DNA of 64,000 nt from Dermanyssus gallinae (lineage: Eukaryota > Arthropoda > Arachnida > Mesostigmata > Dermanyssidae). Positions 23,193 through 36,366 of the stretch are shown piece by piece (position 1 is the stretch's first letter; the number at the start of each line of letters is the position of its first letter). Under the pieces are notes generated by a model. The model searched no databases and was not told the DNA's origin. It saw nothing but the letters and a program-made list of their open reading frames with translations. The translations under genes and the position numbers were made by a program. The stretch lies in contig QVRM01002287.1 in NCBI GenBank assembly GCA_003439945.1, positions 1 through 64,000 of the forward strand, written 5' to 3'.

Positions 23193-23857
23193 TCAACTTT
23201 GTGTTTTTAGTTATTGTCAAGGTGTGCGCCGTCTATTGCGGACGTCTTTTACTGCCGACTTTTATTTTTTTCTATTACTAATTATACTACTACTACTACT
23301 GCTATTACTATTACTGTCGAGTTACGACGTTTCATCTACGAAGCAACAGCAGTTGAGGAATGAGCACGTATGATGATGGCAAATCTTAGTGTTTACTTGT
23401 GACAGACCCTGACTGCGCTTCGATTCATTACTTTACAAATTGTGCGTTTGCAAGAGGACGAGTCATTCGATGAAGAAACTGGACATGAAATGTACACATT
23501 CCGGGATCATTTTTGTATCAAATCGGCGGTCGTTCCATATGCGATTTGATGATTACCGAAAGCCTCGTTTTGCCTCGTCCCCCCGATTTCGGATTTCTAT
23601 AGGGTTCCGTGTTGACGGAGGAGGTACGCCAGTGGCTGGTGTACGGTCCGATGCCTGGCGGCCGCTAACCCCTTCTCCTTCGTTAACATGGGATGGCATG
23701 GGAATTCGTCATCCGAGCCGAGGGTGAAAGGCTTACGATAATCATATCACGAATCGAACCACCCCACAAAGAAATGAGCTGAATGTGCTTGCTTTATGAG
23801 CGCAATAGCAAACTTTTAATGTATGTAACGTGAAGGCTCAACTAGATTTCGACACCC

Positions 23858-23895
23858 TGTATATACATATATAGATATATATACAGACACACAGC

Positions 23896-23926
<31 letters not shown>

Positions 23927-24012
23927 CAGACACACTGCGTGTACATATATACATATCCGTATGTATACATGGTGTTTGATTATATATACATATATATATA
24001 TATATATACACT
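23858..24012. repeat. TA-rich array with repeated ACAGACACAC-GCGTGTACAT unit
   Basis: The segment ATACAGACACAC(A/T)GCGTGTACATAT occurs twice (about 23881 and 23923) between TA runs. Each copy is partly self-complementary (ACAC-GTGT core). Confidence 0.85.
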
Positions 24013-24356
24013 TATCCATCCTGCACGCTCTGCTTATGCTCGTTGAGCAACTACTACAGCTATCTGTGTAATGGGCACCCCAGCGGACCTTCACTTGACC
24101 TTAGCACGATTTGCTCGCGCTGGAGTTCCCGCGGCTGGTTTTATTGTTGTTGTCGTTGATTTAGTGAAATCTGTAGCTTTTCCTAGCGCTCTTCCTCTTT
24201 TTGACGCACACATGGCTACGCTTCCGCCTCCGGTAAATTACGGCAAAAAAATTGCCTTATGTTGCTTGTGCACTTAAAGCAGGCGAGCAGGGCCTGTTGT
24301 TGACAAGGTGCATGCGCAACATTCGTATGTATATAACCACAGGTAGTATGCTTCGC

Positions 24357-24365
24357 ATGTATATG

Positions 24366-24404
<39 letters not shown>

Positions 24405-24413
24405 ATATATATA
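24357..24413. repeat. (GTATAT)n hexanucleotide repeat
   Basis: At least six GTATAT units, ending in a plain TA run. Confidence 0.93.
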
Positions 24414-26167
24414 TGCGTGAGAAGTATAAGCACGTTCTTGGGCACAGACTGGCATTACTTAATGTGCTCGTTACCAGGTGTGAGGTGGTGGTGGTGGTAG
24501 TATGAAGGAGGCAGATGTTATAGAGCTTACGGCATAGATCGGCGCGCAGGCAGGCCGCAGACAAGCGAACCGACGAGCACAAACGCAGATGCCAGCTATG
24601 TATGCGTATATGCGAACAGTATGAGCACGGCTACTTTTTATTATTATTATTACTACTACTACCACCACTCTACTACTACTACTACTACTACGTGGCTAGT
24701 AGTTTGTGTGAGTGATAGTGGACGGTTGTTGTGTGGATAAGTTTTGTGATGACCAACAACAAGCGCACGTTGGTGACGGTGATTGAGGTTGTACGGCGAT
24801 GCGATGGATTCCCATCTATCCATTCATACATTTGTACACTCGTCTAGGGATCGTGATACTGGAGTATAGCAGGGTTGACGCACTGCTAGCGACTGCCCCT
24901 GCCATTATTACTGCTGATGCTACTGTTGCTGGACGCATGTATGACGTCTGCAGTAGCGGTGCGCTGGCGGCAGCAGCAGCGGCGGCGACGGTGACCGCTA
25001 TGATCGCATCAACAGCAGCAGCAGGAGCGGAAATGGCTTTGCTGTGTTACCACACTGAGTATACTTAGCAACAACAGCAACAACAACAACAACAACAACT
25101 AACGACGACGATTTTTTCGTACGGCAATCTGACGAGCCTTGACGAAGAAGACGACAACACTAACTACACTTGCATAAACAACAACAGCAGCAACAAGAGC
25201 GTCAAACAATAATAAGTATAACATCCATAACGACAAGACAACTGTGGCCTTTTGCTGATGATAGCCAGCGTCATGACGGCGAAGCCAGGCCAAGCGTCCA
25301 GACCATAGGCTTATTGGCCTGTAAGCCTATCGTTGACAAACCGTTGATCCACCTGTAACCATCAATTTACCAAGTGGCAACTAACTCGAACAGATTGATT
25401 TGGACCAGTTCAGGGCGGCGGTGGCGGTCGCGTTTTCACACCGTGATATTAGCTAACGACGTTTAGACGGTTCAAGGCAATGACGATTTGAGTAAGCGAC
25501 GCCTTAGGCGACGTTTCTAGGCAGCTCAGCCACAATCCTAGCTAGATAGAAAGATATCGCAGAGCATAGATCAATGATAGATGACCATCTTGTTAGTAGA
25601 ATGCAATTCGTTGGAATCGGCGTTGCTGTGCGTCCACGCACCACAGGACGTTTCTAAATATTCGCCCTTTTTTCACCATATCACCACCATCCATCATAAA
25701 AGGTGTATAATATATGTTAGGGAACTAAATGATAATATTCCGAGGTGCGTACTTATTCTGAGATTCATATGATATTAGACTTTGGCTCGACGTCAGTCTG
25801 GCTTTGTTTCCGAGTCGACTATCGGGCAGCCACATAACGCCTGCTTGTCGAAAGCGTTATTGGGAGCCGCTCCGATGGACACACGTAAAGTTTACACGTA
25901 GACATCCAGCTACTATCCTGTTACTGTTTCAACAAATGCTGATGAAAATTTGGAAGTTTCCTTGTTATCAAAAATATTCTTCCTGGTGTCTACCGACTTA
26001 ACATAAATCTGCGATTTGCAGTGGTTTGTGGTGCTTCTTGATTTGTTTTAATCGTACATTATATCACATTGAGATAACTGTTTCTCTCTGTTTAGTCTTG
26101 TGTTTCAACGATAGCTATACACGCAGTGCCACCAGATCAACATCGCGAATCGCTTACATTACACTGT

Positions 26168-26170
<3 letters not shown>

Positions 26171-26204
<34 letters not shown>
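26171..26204. repeat. (TA)n microsatellite
   Basis: Pure TA run of about 17 units. Confidence 0.95.
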
Positions 26205-26211
<7 letters not shown>

Positions 26212-27941
26212 TTAGCCCACGTGTGACTTTTCCGGTGAGTACTAGTGTTTGCACTAAGACGAAATGTGCTGCTCAAAATCGAATTATGCGCTGACTAGCT
26301 CAGCGGCCTATCTTTTGTCTGACAGTAACGCGTCAATCTCAAGCAGAGCTCGCGGCCGATGGATAATTAAAATCGTGTTTCCTGGGGCCTTCGTATCACG
26401 CCGGAAGGTCTATTCGTCAAGACTATCTTCGAACGGTCGATCGGTCTCGGACTTTTGGGATCTGTCGGGTCCGATTCGGTAGGTTGGGAACTCCACCACC
26501 AACCCCACATTTCTGCATCGGTTCCTGTCGTACGCATTGTGTATTGCTTCAGAGTCTTCCGAAAACACTGCTGCTGCTGCTGCTGCGGCTGTTCGATTGA
26601 GACTGAGACACGAATTTTCGTTGCTTGTGCTTAATGCTTGCTTGCATATGACGATTGGAGTGTGACCAATGTGAGTTGCTCGTGTGTACTGAGAGTGTGC
26701 CGGTGACATCGACAACGACAATTAACTATACTAAACAAGTATCGATTAGTAGATACCGATAATAATAATAATAATATTAATATTATTCTTCCTTTGAATA
26801 TAACCAAATCGTACTATTTGTACCAACTGCCAAGTACTGGTGGTAGGTGCGACAGCCAACCATGGTGACAACAGCAACGTTGATGGCGAAGCAATGAACA
26901 ACAACGTGCAGCACCAAAAACAACGACAACAGTAAAAATACAAGCTCCTTCACTCTATGTACCGTCATCGTTTGCTAGTTCTGACAAGCTGCTGGAATAT
27001 TCCGAGCAGGTCGGAATTGCGGGAGCCACAGCATCAACTGCAGCAAATCCTATTTCGATCCTGGATAAAGCCAAAGGACAACTTTGCTGTGCTGCTGCCC
27101 TGGGCAATGCGTGAGGGAATTAACTTGCCGGACACGAAACGAGGAAATTGTGGCGATTTTTAACGACATCGTGACGGCCGTCGTTGCTGAATATTGTCGG
27201 TCGGCTGAAACATCGAAGATCCCGCTCGCTCAAAGGGGTAAAGTGTTCTTGATTGAAGTGGGCTGGATTATGAGATGCAGTAATTTGACTGTTGCTACTG
27301 TTGTTTTTTTTTATTGTTGTTGTTGGTGGTGGTGATGGTGGTCTGTGAAGGGTCGCTGCAACGACAAGAGAAAACGAAAATCGACAGTTAGTTAGCTGAA
27401 GTTCTGTCTATCAGTTTTCGGCTTTGCTGAAAGAGCGATGACTTCCGCGAGCCGAGGTGAGGCTCACTTTGTGTGCGCCATGCATTCCCAAAACTTCCCA
27501 CATTAAAAAAACGGCGTATGGGATAGGTGGCAAGCAGACTTAAGATAAGTGCGTACCATAACGGACGACTTATGCTCATATCACAAACCGATTTGCAATC
27601 GTTTTTGTTATGGTTATATATTTACCCTAGCATTACGATGACTCTTTGACCTTAAATGCTAGGCATGGTTCACCTCATTCTTTTTGTTGGGCACCAAAGG
27701 AATTTTATAGAATGTCAACTGCTTTTGCAACTGTTTGCTTTTCTTATCGTCTCATTGCTGTTTCATTTAGCCCGTTGCCCTATTCTCGTAACGTTCATAT
27801 TGAGTTTACTTATGGATGTGCGCGCACGAATTATAGTTGACAGCAGTGGAATAAGTTTCTTGTTCACAATTTATATTTTAGATACGCAAACGTGTTTGGT
27901 ACGTGCTTGCGTAGCGCAGTGAATCTGATGAAATGTCACGC

Positions 27942-27943
<2 letters not shown>

Positions 27944-27980
<37 letters not shown>
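27944..27980. repeat. (TA)n microsatellite
   Basis: Pure TA run of about 18 units. Confidence 0.95.
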
Positions 27981-28314
27981 CATTTATCACGTCTCTCTGG
28001 CGGCGGTTTCTCAGTGCAAGAATCCCTTATAAAAGGCAGCAGAACAAATTCGTGATTACATTGCAGCTTCCCAGCTTTAACGTCGTGCTGATCATTCGGT
28101 ACGTGATCGGTACGAACTCTGTGCTGATCGCGGTTTGTTTGTGGCAGATTGCAGAATGCATCGTGAGTAGCTCGGTATCTTTGGAAGAATCTATCGGGAC
28201 AGAAAATGCCACCTGCGGCCGAACGGAATAAATTATAGCTTTTCGATGGGGCAGGAAATTTTGAACGTAGTTTGGAGCGTTTACAGGTACCCTTCTAATG
28301 TTGTTGTTGCACGC

Positions 28315-28315
28315 C

Positions 28316-28375
<60 letters not shown>
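28315..28375. repeat. (CA)n(TA)n microsatellite
   Basis: A short CA run followed by about 24 TA units. Confidence 0.95.
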
Positions 28376-28379
<4 letters not shown>

Positions 28380-30154
28380 TCGGATTGATCCTGGTTTTGT
28401 TGTTGATTCTTCTACTACCTTTGTTCAGTACGAGTGGTTATTTAAGATAGTCATCGATGTTGTTCATGCCTTGGAGCTACTATGAGCATATTTGACGAGG
28501 GAAATAAGAGTCCACCTTGAACTATTGCGCTTGCCATGTGAGGATTTCTTTGGTGCGCAAGCAGACTAAAGAACAAAAAACGTATTTATGTGGATTCGTT
28601 CGAAAGACTAGAAATTCATATCTACCTTTGGTGATCCGATATCTAGCTCGTGATAGTTATAAGCTCGTCTAGCGGACACATTTGTTTACATGATTTTATA
28701 TATATATATATATATATATTTTTTTCCTTTATTGGCGGTGTTGCACTTGTGACCAAGAATCGCGATAAGTCTGACCACTCTTTCGGAATTTATAATTTTG
28801 GGTAGCGATGATGATGATGATGAGTGACTATTATGATGATTATTTCTTTTATTAATTCGCTATATATTCATGTTAATGTTATATATTAACATTAGTATGG
28901 CTCGTCTGGCTGAGGGGGCCTTCTGCAGTAATTCTGGTGGATGTTGTTGTTGTTATTATTATTATTATTGTCTTGTTGCCACCAATAGGCAGACGAACGA
29001 ATTCATGGAACGAAGCGAATGTTGTCGGTAAACGGCACTCCAACAACAGTTCGTCTCCGCCTGGAGCGCCGGCGGACATCGACAACGACGAACCAACACA
29101 GGAAAAGAAAACGCACGAAAACGACACGCACAGTTTATATGTTTAGAGAAGAAGAAGAAGAAGAAAGACAATGCTTGCGAGCTGGGGGGGGGGGGGGGTG
29201 GAAATACGGGGTAAAGGGCTATATAATGACATAGTTACTCACCTGCGGCACCGCTGCAGGTCAGACAGACCGACAGCAGACGAAAAAAGAACTTTAAAGG
29301 TTCGAGTCTTCATGTTTTGCTGCTACTGCTGTTGTTGTTGTTGTTTTAGTTATTTTCTTGTTTTTGTTTATCGTCGTCATTGGTTGTCGTTTTCTGCTTG
29401 TTTTAGCTAGCCGAGAGTGCGCCGAGAGATCGACGTGACTGTTGACTTGATACCGCTAATAATGGTACTACTGTTGCTTATTGACGATGATGATGATAAT
29501 GGCGATGATGATGACGATGCTGGCAGTGTCGACGTCGACGTCTTCTTGCATCTCCAGTGTTTCGCTTCCTCGCAAGTGGTACTTGTCAGGGAGGAAAAAA
29601 CTTCGGTTGCACAACGTCGGATGGGCGTTTCGGAAATGTTTCGTCTTCTGCTGTAAAAGATGAGGATTACAACGTTGATGATGATGCTGCTACTGCTGCT
29701 GCTGATGATGATGACGATGATGATGGTAACGGTGAATGCGACCAACTTCGTCGGATGAAGCCGGTAAGAGAGATGCGTACCAAGCGCGGCGGCGGCGCGT
29801 TGAATGTGGCCTACAGGAGGACGAGCTTGCCTTGTTGATAACAACGCTCTGCTGCGAACCGTTATCAAGACATTTTCTGCTCAACGCATCAACGTCGACA
29901 TGCATTGTTGAGATGGTACTGATTCTCACCACAATCACTGACATCGTCGTGACCCTTGCAGTTGTTGTTGTTGTTGTTGCTGCTGTTAATGCTTCTGCCA
30001 GTTGAGAAGCTCTTCGGCGCTAGTCTTTACCTTAGTGACTACTCGCACGGGCCGCGGCACTTCAGCTTATTTGCTTTTAAATCTTACCGTTGAATCATAA
30101 ACTGTGTGAATGAAATGTACATGCGTAAGCTTGAAGGTCGTCGTTTTTCCGCCG

Positions 30155-30171
30155 GAAGACAACGTGGGGGC

Positions 30172-30202
<31 letters not shown>

Positions 30203-30232
30203 GACAACGTCGGGGCTATATATATATATATA
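30155..30232. repeat. Tandem duplicate with TA runs
   Basis: GAAGACAACGT(G/C)GGGGCTATATA occurs twice, at about 30157 and 30200, each followed by a TA run. It is a second example of a tandem copy made of unique sequence plus a TA tract. Confidence 0.88.
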
Positions 30233-31269
30233 AAATGTGTTTTCGTCTTGGGCTGTTGTCGTCGGCCATCTGCCCCACTCGGCCGAGTCGTCACGATTAA
30301 ATCCCTACTGGACGATTCCACAGCTGACTCGAGAAGATCGCTTTCGTCGAAATCGGAATCGTTTAAAGCGTCGCAAGCTTGACTTTGAGTTTAGTTCCTT
30401 AACACTGACGCCCAACATATGCTTTTCGTTTTGTCTGGAGAGCTAGATAGATAGCGCGCCGTGGAAGTCTATGAATGCGTCGTCGCTTCGCTCGCGTATT
30501 CTGCGAAAAGATCTCATTGTCTGTCTCTCTTTGCTGCTGCTGCTGGGGCTCCTCGCATCGACGTCCTCTGCTGTTGAGTTGGGATCCGGGGGTTGGTCGG
30601 GGGTTTCTGCAGTGCCGTTGTTGTCGTCGCCGTCTCCAGGCTGCCGGTCTGCTGCCACTGCTATGAGCTGTGAGTGAGTGGGTCGGTTGCCTATTTCATT
30701 GTTGTTCGTCCGCCACCCCCCCCCCCTCGCACGCGTCTCGGCCTCCAGATCCTCCAGGCCTCGGTAGGGTGCAGACACCAAACAACTCTTCGATTGCCTA
30801 CCCGCTTACCTAGCTGCCTGCCTGTCTGTCTACCTGTATGACTGTCTGCCTGCCTTTCTATTCAGTTGGGAATCGCAATCGTCGAAGTAGTTGTAGAAAC
30901 AGTAGTACGCAGTACGAGTCGCCGTATCAACATATGGCAGAGCAACAGCGGCAGCAGCAGTCACGGCCGCCGCAGTCGAAATACGATGTCCGACTGTAGT
31001 ATTAGGCGGCTGTGTGGCTGGTTGGTTGTTGATAGTAGTAGTAGTAGTAGTAGCCTCTTTGTGCTGGTTCGGCTTCAGCAACGGCTTAACATTCCAACCT
31101 GCTCCGAGCTAGCGCGATGCGATGCTTGTCGCTTGTGTGCATCGGCCACGCGCCATCTTGCTTTCTTTCTCGCGGTGTATATCTCTCTCTGTCTCTCCAT
31201 CTCTATTTTCGTTGTATTTAAATCGATTCGCCGAGCTTTTGTGACGTTCTGTCTGTCTTCAATGTATGC

Positions 31270-31270
<1 letters not shown>

Positions 31271-31326
<56 letters not shown>
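31271..31326. repeat. (TA)n microsatellite
   Basis: TA run of about 27 units with one TG interruption near the end. Confidence 0.95.
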
Positions 31327-32296
31327 CGTCGAAATGTGTGCTGGTCTAAAAGTGACTGCTGCGTACCAGGCATTGGAGCTGCCGATTTGTGAATTAATGA
31401 ATGAAGGGCCAATCGGCATACGACTTCGTACGCAGGTAGGCGATGTTGGGACTCAAGAGACGCTTTTAGAGAGAGGAGAGACGTCTTTAAAGAGCAATCA
31501 TAAATCCACCAAAATAACTCGTCGAAGTTTTCGAGCCCTACGAGCCCTGCGCTGCTTCTGCTGTACTGCCACTTCTTAGTACGAAACTATGAAGGACGGA
31601 AATCATTATGAACGGACCAAATCTAATTTACTCTCCTATCCCCGCGTCACAGAGAGACAACGCCATTGTCGCACAGGCTGTCGTGAGCTAAGACGACGAG
31701 CCACAAGAAGAGCTCGGTAGACCTAACCAACCACAGCAGTGTCGTCATCCGCGCAGGAACGCCGTGCACAGCCTAAAGTTCTACGCTGTATGGCTTACTG
31801 GTATTTAGTCGGGTCCGTTTGAACGGTATCAGACGTAGCGCTGCAAAGTTGGCATATATATATATAGCTAGATACCGCATCAAACTGCCATTGCGGCAGA
31901 AGAAGAAGTTAAAATCGATACTTGTCATGTTACGTTGACATTAATTCGGCAATTCCACACGTGACAGGGCAATTTTAAGCCCGCACCACTAACAGCAGAA
32001 AGCCCACAGCAGTAGAGGGCGAAATGGAGCAGATTGGGACTTTATTCAAGCTTTCTTCTAGCTGAATGGGAAAACACGTCGATTTTCCCCTATCCCATTC
32101 GACTGAGCGATGTGTCTTTTACGTTGTTGATACTGCATGTGCGGTCACATATGCTGCAACTGCTGCTGCTGATGCTGCTGTTGGTGCTGTTACTGCACTA
32201 CACCAAGCAAACGAATGAAGCTTATGCCAACGACTGCCATCATTGTACGAACGAACCAAGGAATAAAAGACGAACAAATGGAACGACTAACACCGG

Positions 32297-32298
<2 letters not shown>

Positions 32299-32336
<38 letters not shown>
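32299..32336. repeat. (TA)n microsatellite
   Basis: Pure TA run of about 19 units. Confidence 0.95.
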
Positions 32337-32339
<3 letters not shown>

Positions 32340-32970
32340 ACTGTGACAACAACATCACCAGCAACAACTACTACCACTATTACTATTACTGCTACTGTTA
32401 GTACAAAGAAGATGTGTTTCATTGTTGGACCGTAATGTGAGTCGCATATCATAGCGTAGTTAGCGTTCAGTGGTGGTATTCAAAACTCCATGCGGCAGCG
32501 ACTGCGGTCAGAGCCGCTTGTCCTGTTGTGCGTCTCTCTCTCCCCTCTCCGTCTCCCGTCTTACTATGTCTTTCCCCTCTCTCTCTCTCTCTTCTTGTCT
32601 GCCTCGTTGGCCAATGTTTTCCCTTTCTTCTTCTTCTTTATCTTAACACTTTAACTTTAGTGGTCAGAGACATTCGCGTCCACACGAACGTCGTTCGCAG
32701 GGTCATCACGGCAGAAGCAGTAGTAGTCGTTGTAGTAGTAATAATAATAATAATGTTAGTGTGTGGTATTGCATTTAGCTGCTGCTGCTGCTCCTCCTGG
32801 TCCTTCTGCTGCAGCAACAGCAGAAGCTGCTGAATCGTTCCTATAGAGAGGGAGAGCCAGTATGGCAACAAATGGCACACGATAATGATGAAGCCACTAG
32901 CCACTACTTTGGGTACACTATCGAATAAGTAGCAGCCGTAGTGATTGTGGTAGCATCAGTACATGCTACT

Positions 32971-33026
32971 ATTGTTGTTGTTGTTGTTGTTGTTGTTGTA
33001 GTTGGTGTAGCTGTTGTTGTTGTTGT
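32971..33026. repeat. (TTG)n trinucleotide repeat
   Basis: TTG run with a short interruption; on the - strand it reads as poly-Asn. Confidence 0.92.
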
Positions 33027-33261
33027 GGTCACTTTCATTATGTAATGACATTCGAACGCGCCCGCGCGTGGTCATTGTACGAAGAGTAGGAACAGCAAAA
33101 GCAGTAGTTTGGCGAGTAGTCGTGACATCGCTGCTGGTTGCGCGGTTGCGCAGCCAACAGTAGTCGCAGTGCATTCACTTTTGAGGGTAGTATCCTAACT
33201 TTTAGGGGTAGTTCTTAACTTTTGGGGGGGGGGGGGGCGTAGTAACTGTAGCCGCAGTATC

Positions 33262-33485
33262 TTAACTTTTTCGGGCTGAATCTCAGCCAACATTTAACGA
33301 TCACGGAGTTGCTTTCGTGGACGGTAAATGTTGGCTGAGAATCGTTTTTCACATTGCTTCATCGTAAAACGAATCCCATAAATACACAAATGTGCAACGG
33401 ACGGAAGGGATCGAACCCATCGAAGTGCATCTAGGTGTCTCCTCCGGTCGCAAGGCGCACAGAACCACCGCCGGGCTCGATCCAG
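33262..33485 (-). mobile_element. tRNA-derived SINE, copy C, with internal inverted segment
   Basis: Same family as copies A and B: the tRNA-like head is at the right end (GAGCCCGGCGGTGG on - strand, B box GGTTCGATCCC) and the 3' end is at the left (CAGCCCGAAAAAGTTAA). A 9-base word, CGCAGTATC, flanks it (33253-33261 and 33486-33494), consistent with a target duplication. Unlike the other copies it contains an inverted second piece of its own 3' region, so 33282-33305 and 33316-33339 can pair with about three mismatches. Confidence 0.88.
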
Positions 33486-33649
33486 CGCAGTATCAATGAC
33501 TTTGTCCCGACTCTGCTGCGCTCCTGAAGGCCAGCAGCAGGTGCTTTCGTCCTGGGGTCAGCAGAGGAAGACGACATGAGAAATTCGTCGTTGGGGCTAC
33601 GATGAGCCTATGTTGTTCTTATTGCAGCTGCAATATAAGCTTACACACA

Positions 33650-33651
33650 GC

Positions 33652-33686
<35 letters not shown>
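33650..33686. repeat. (CAA)n trinucleotide repeat
   Basis: About 12 perfect CAA units. Confidence 0.94.
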
Positions 33687-34711
33687 ACCTTCATTGATGA
33701 TCAAGTCGAAACGTTGAGTTGATGAAAACAAACTTAGTATGGATACATGCATAGTTAAATGGACGGATCATAGTGTTCATTCATCATTTGCCGTGACGGC
33801 TAAAATGTGCGAAGATGCACTAAGTTAACGCCACGCTTAGACCGAGACCAGAACAAACGAGCACAATAGATCACCACCTCCTAGTTCATACTGGTCTACA
33901 GTAGGCCATTTATACACGTGGTGCCCGTAGTACCACGCAGACGCCAATAATAATAATACAATATGTCGTTTGAAATAGTTCTTCATTTCGCTGAAAGCAT
34001 TTTTCAAGCTGGCGATTATAACCGGGGGTGACGTTCATAACAACAACACCCGCCCAGCCGATCGCGCCTTGGTGCCTCGTGAAGTAGTTGCTGGCTTCTA
34101 GCGGCCTTCCGCGCCGAATAGCAGCGTCACCAGCTGGAAGAGGCATATCTTTTCGGTTCCCTCCTTCAATTGCTTCGTCGGTCGGTTTCCTTTTCGTTTT
34201 CTTTTGCTTCTTTGCCGTCTTGCCGTGTTGTTTTTCATCTGTCCATTCGCGTATGGGCATCATCAATGCACCCCCCTTCGGGACACGAGTCGTGGTCGCC
34301 CATGGCTGGCTGTTCAGTGGCGTTTTCGGCGCCCCCGAGGCGGTGCTTGAATCCTCCCGTCGCGCGGTTCAGCTTGGGCCACCTTGCCGACGCCCCCATG
34401 GGCAGTGTGCTGTGTCTAATGTCACCAAGGTGCTTCGTTGTTATTGTTGTGGCTGTTATTGTTGTTTGCAGCAGCAGCAGCATCATCGTTGGCGTCCTGC
34501 TCGTTTCCCGAGGAGGCTCGCAGACACCATCAGCATCATCGTCTTCGTCGCAGGCTTTTTAGGTCTCGTTTTCGTTTGCTTTCCATCTATCCATCCATCC
34601 ACCCATCCATACATTGCGCGTTCACTTATCGTTTGTCGTCGTCATCGTGTTGTGTTGCCGTTTCTTTTCTTCTCGCTCTTTCTCTTTTTTCGTGTCGTCG
34701 TCGTCGTTAAG

Positions 34712-34860
34712 ATCACGACATTGTCGAGTCGTCGTATAGAAGAAAGAACGACGCTTGACGCCGACGAGGATATCTTTGTCACGTTGCCGTTGTGGCGCGC
34801 CGTTGGGCCGTGCACATATGTCGTACAGCCTTCGCCGACACTGACAATACCGCGCCGGCG
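34712..34860 (+). other. Candidate exon with strong acceptor and donor
   Basis: The acceptor is a long pyrimidine tract (about 34660-34708) ending in TTAAG, and the donor is GGCG|GTGAGG at 34861. The 149 bases between them are open in one frame (49 codons plus two bases, including DADEDIFVTLPLW), and a stop follows within three bases of the donor. It lies between the proposed first exon and the exon at 40054. It could be an alternative leader exon, since its open frame does not continue in phase into that exon. No protein family is recognised. Confidence 0.3.
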
Positions 34861-35264
34861 GTGAGGTATCTTTCCGTTTACACAGCCGACCGACACCGCA
34901 GCACAATTCGATAACCAACCCTCGATTGAACGCTGTACAACAACCACAACAACAAAAAAGAAACAACTTTGTTTCCAAAGCGTGAGCGGAAGCGAAACAT
35001 ATTGGCCAACATTCCGCGCGCACACCTGTTACATATATTGGAAAATAGATTAACAATAACGTATAGCCGTGTACTGCTGCGTCGGCTTCGTCTGGTACGA
35101 GCTTGAATCGATACAGACATTTGTGCTAGGTACATACGTATGCTTTTATGCATGTATTATGATTAGAACCGCTATAGAGGCTGAAAATGCACACGTTTAC
35201 TTACACAAGATTGTAATATGAATTGACGAAGTAAGAGAAATACATTTAATTGCTGAAGAAAAAC

Positions 35265-35265
<1 letters not shown>

Positions 35266-35318
<53 letters not shown>
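35266..35318. repeat. (CT)n(TA)n microsatellite
   Basis: A CT run of about ten units changing directly into a TA run of about sixteen. Confidence 0.95.
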
Positions 35319-35323
<5 letters not shown>

Positions 35324-36250
35324 ACGCGTTGCGTATCTGCACGACAAACAGACGGTCAAGAAGATGCACGTGCTCAAACTGTAAAAAGAACGAGAAAGAA
35401 CGTTGGATGCGTAAAGCTTCGCTGGTCGGCGACATACATTGAACTACATTAATGTGTGGGGTGACGCTAGGCTGTGCTTAGTTTTGTATTGGCGTAGTTA
35501 GGGAGTACGTACAACCGCAGCAGGGCCAGTGGCATATCATCTAGCTACAGATGCAGCTGAACCGTTACGTTGCTGTTGTTGTTGTTGTTGTTGATGTAAT
35601 TCGTTCATCGAAAGGTTGACGTCGATCTTCCAGATACCGCATCGTCGATGTCGGTGCCGTTAGCGGTTGGCTAATGAAGTTTTTGACGAATACTTTTGTT
35701 AAATGAATCTTTGCACAGAAATGAATTCAATATCTTCTCTGTTGTTGCTGTTGTCTCAACAATTGCGGTTCTTTTCCGTCATCATCATCACCACCACTAT
35801 CGGTGGTGTCGACGTCGTATTCTTCTCCTTCTTCCCCTTCTTCTTCTGCTAGCACTGTTGTCTGTCTAGCTTTGACAGAGCAAGCACTGCAATATTTTGA
35901 TTTGTTCGCCTGCTTTTGCCAACTTCATCATTGTCTTTTTGTTGTGCGTTGTGCACGTGCAATGCTCGTTGGGTGTCGTCGTCGTTCATGATCACAAGCC
36001 ACCGCCGAGTCGTTCGGCGATTTGTCGAAAGCATCTCATGTTTTCGATGAGGTCGTCAATCGTCGTTATCGCTAACGTTAGCGTTATTATCCGACGTGAC
36101 AAAACGTCGACATGATTTAGGTAGGTCGTATGGCCGGCAGTCGAGATAGAGTAGTGTTGATTTTTGCCGGCCACGGCCTGCCTGATGATTGACGAACGCA
36201 CTTGCCTTGTCAGAAGGGAATTTCTCTCTCTCTCTGTCTCTCTCCGGTAG

Positions 36251-36366
36251 CATTATGGCAGCAGCAGCAGCAACACCAGCATCAATGTCGACACGGAACG
36301 GACCCGGAGCGGAATCGACACAAGTTGACAGCTGACAAGGAAACCAGCCCGCCGATTACCGTCCTG
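36251..36366 (+). other. Candidate exon containing a short ATG frame
   Basis: A CT-rich tract with GGTAG makes a good acceptor at 36250, and CTG|GTGAGG a good donor at 36367. An ATG at 36255 in a favourable context (A at -3, G at +4) opens a 26-codon frame that starts with five Ala codons and stops at 36333-36335. A second frame (GCAGCAG read as poly-Gln) is open from acceptor to donor. It may be a 5' UTR exon with an upstream ORF, or an alternative coding exon. The CAG repeat makes open frames easy by chance. Confidence 0.3.

Noticed and set aside
34088..34864. 258-codon + strand open frame
   Set aside because: Most of it is Cys/Phe/Val-rich translation of TTG, TTC and GTC repeats. Only its last part (34712-34860) has splice support and is listed separately.
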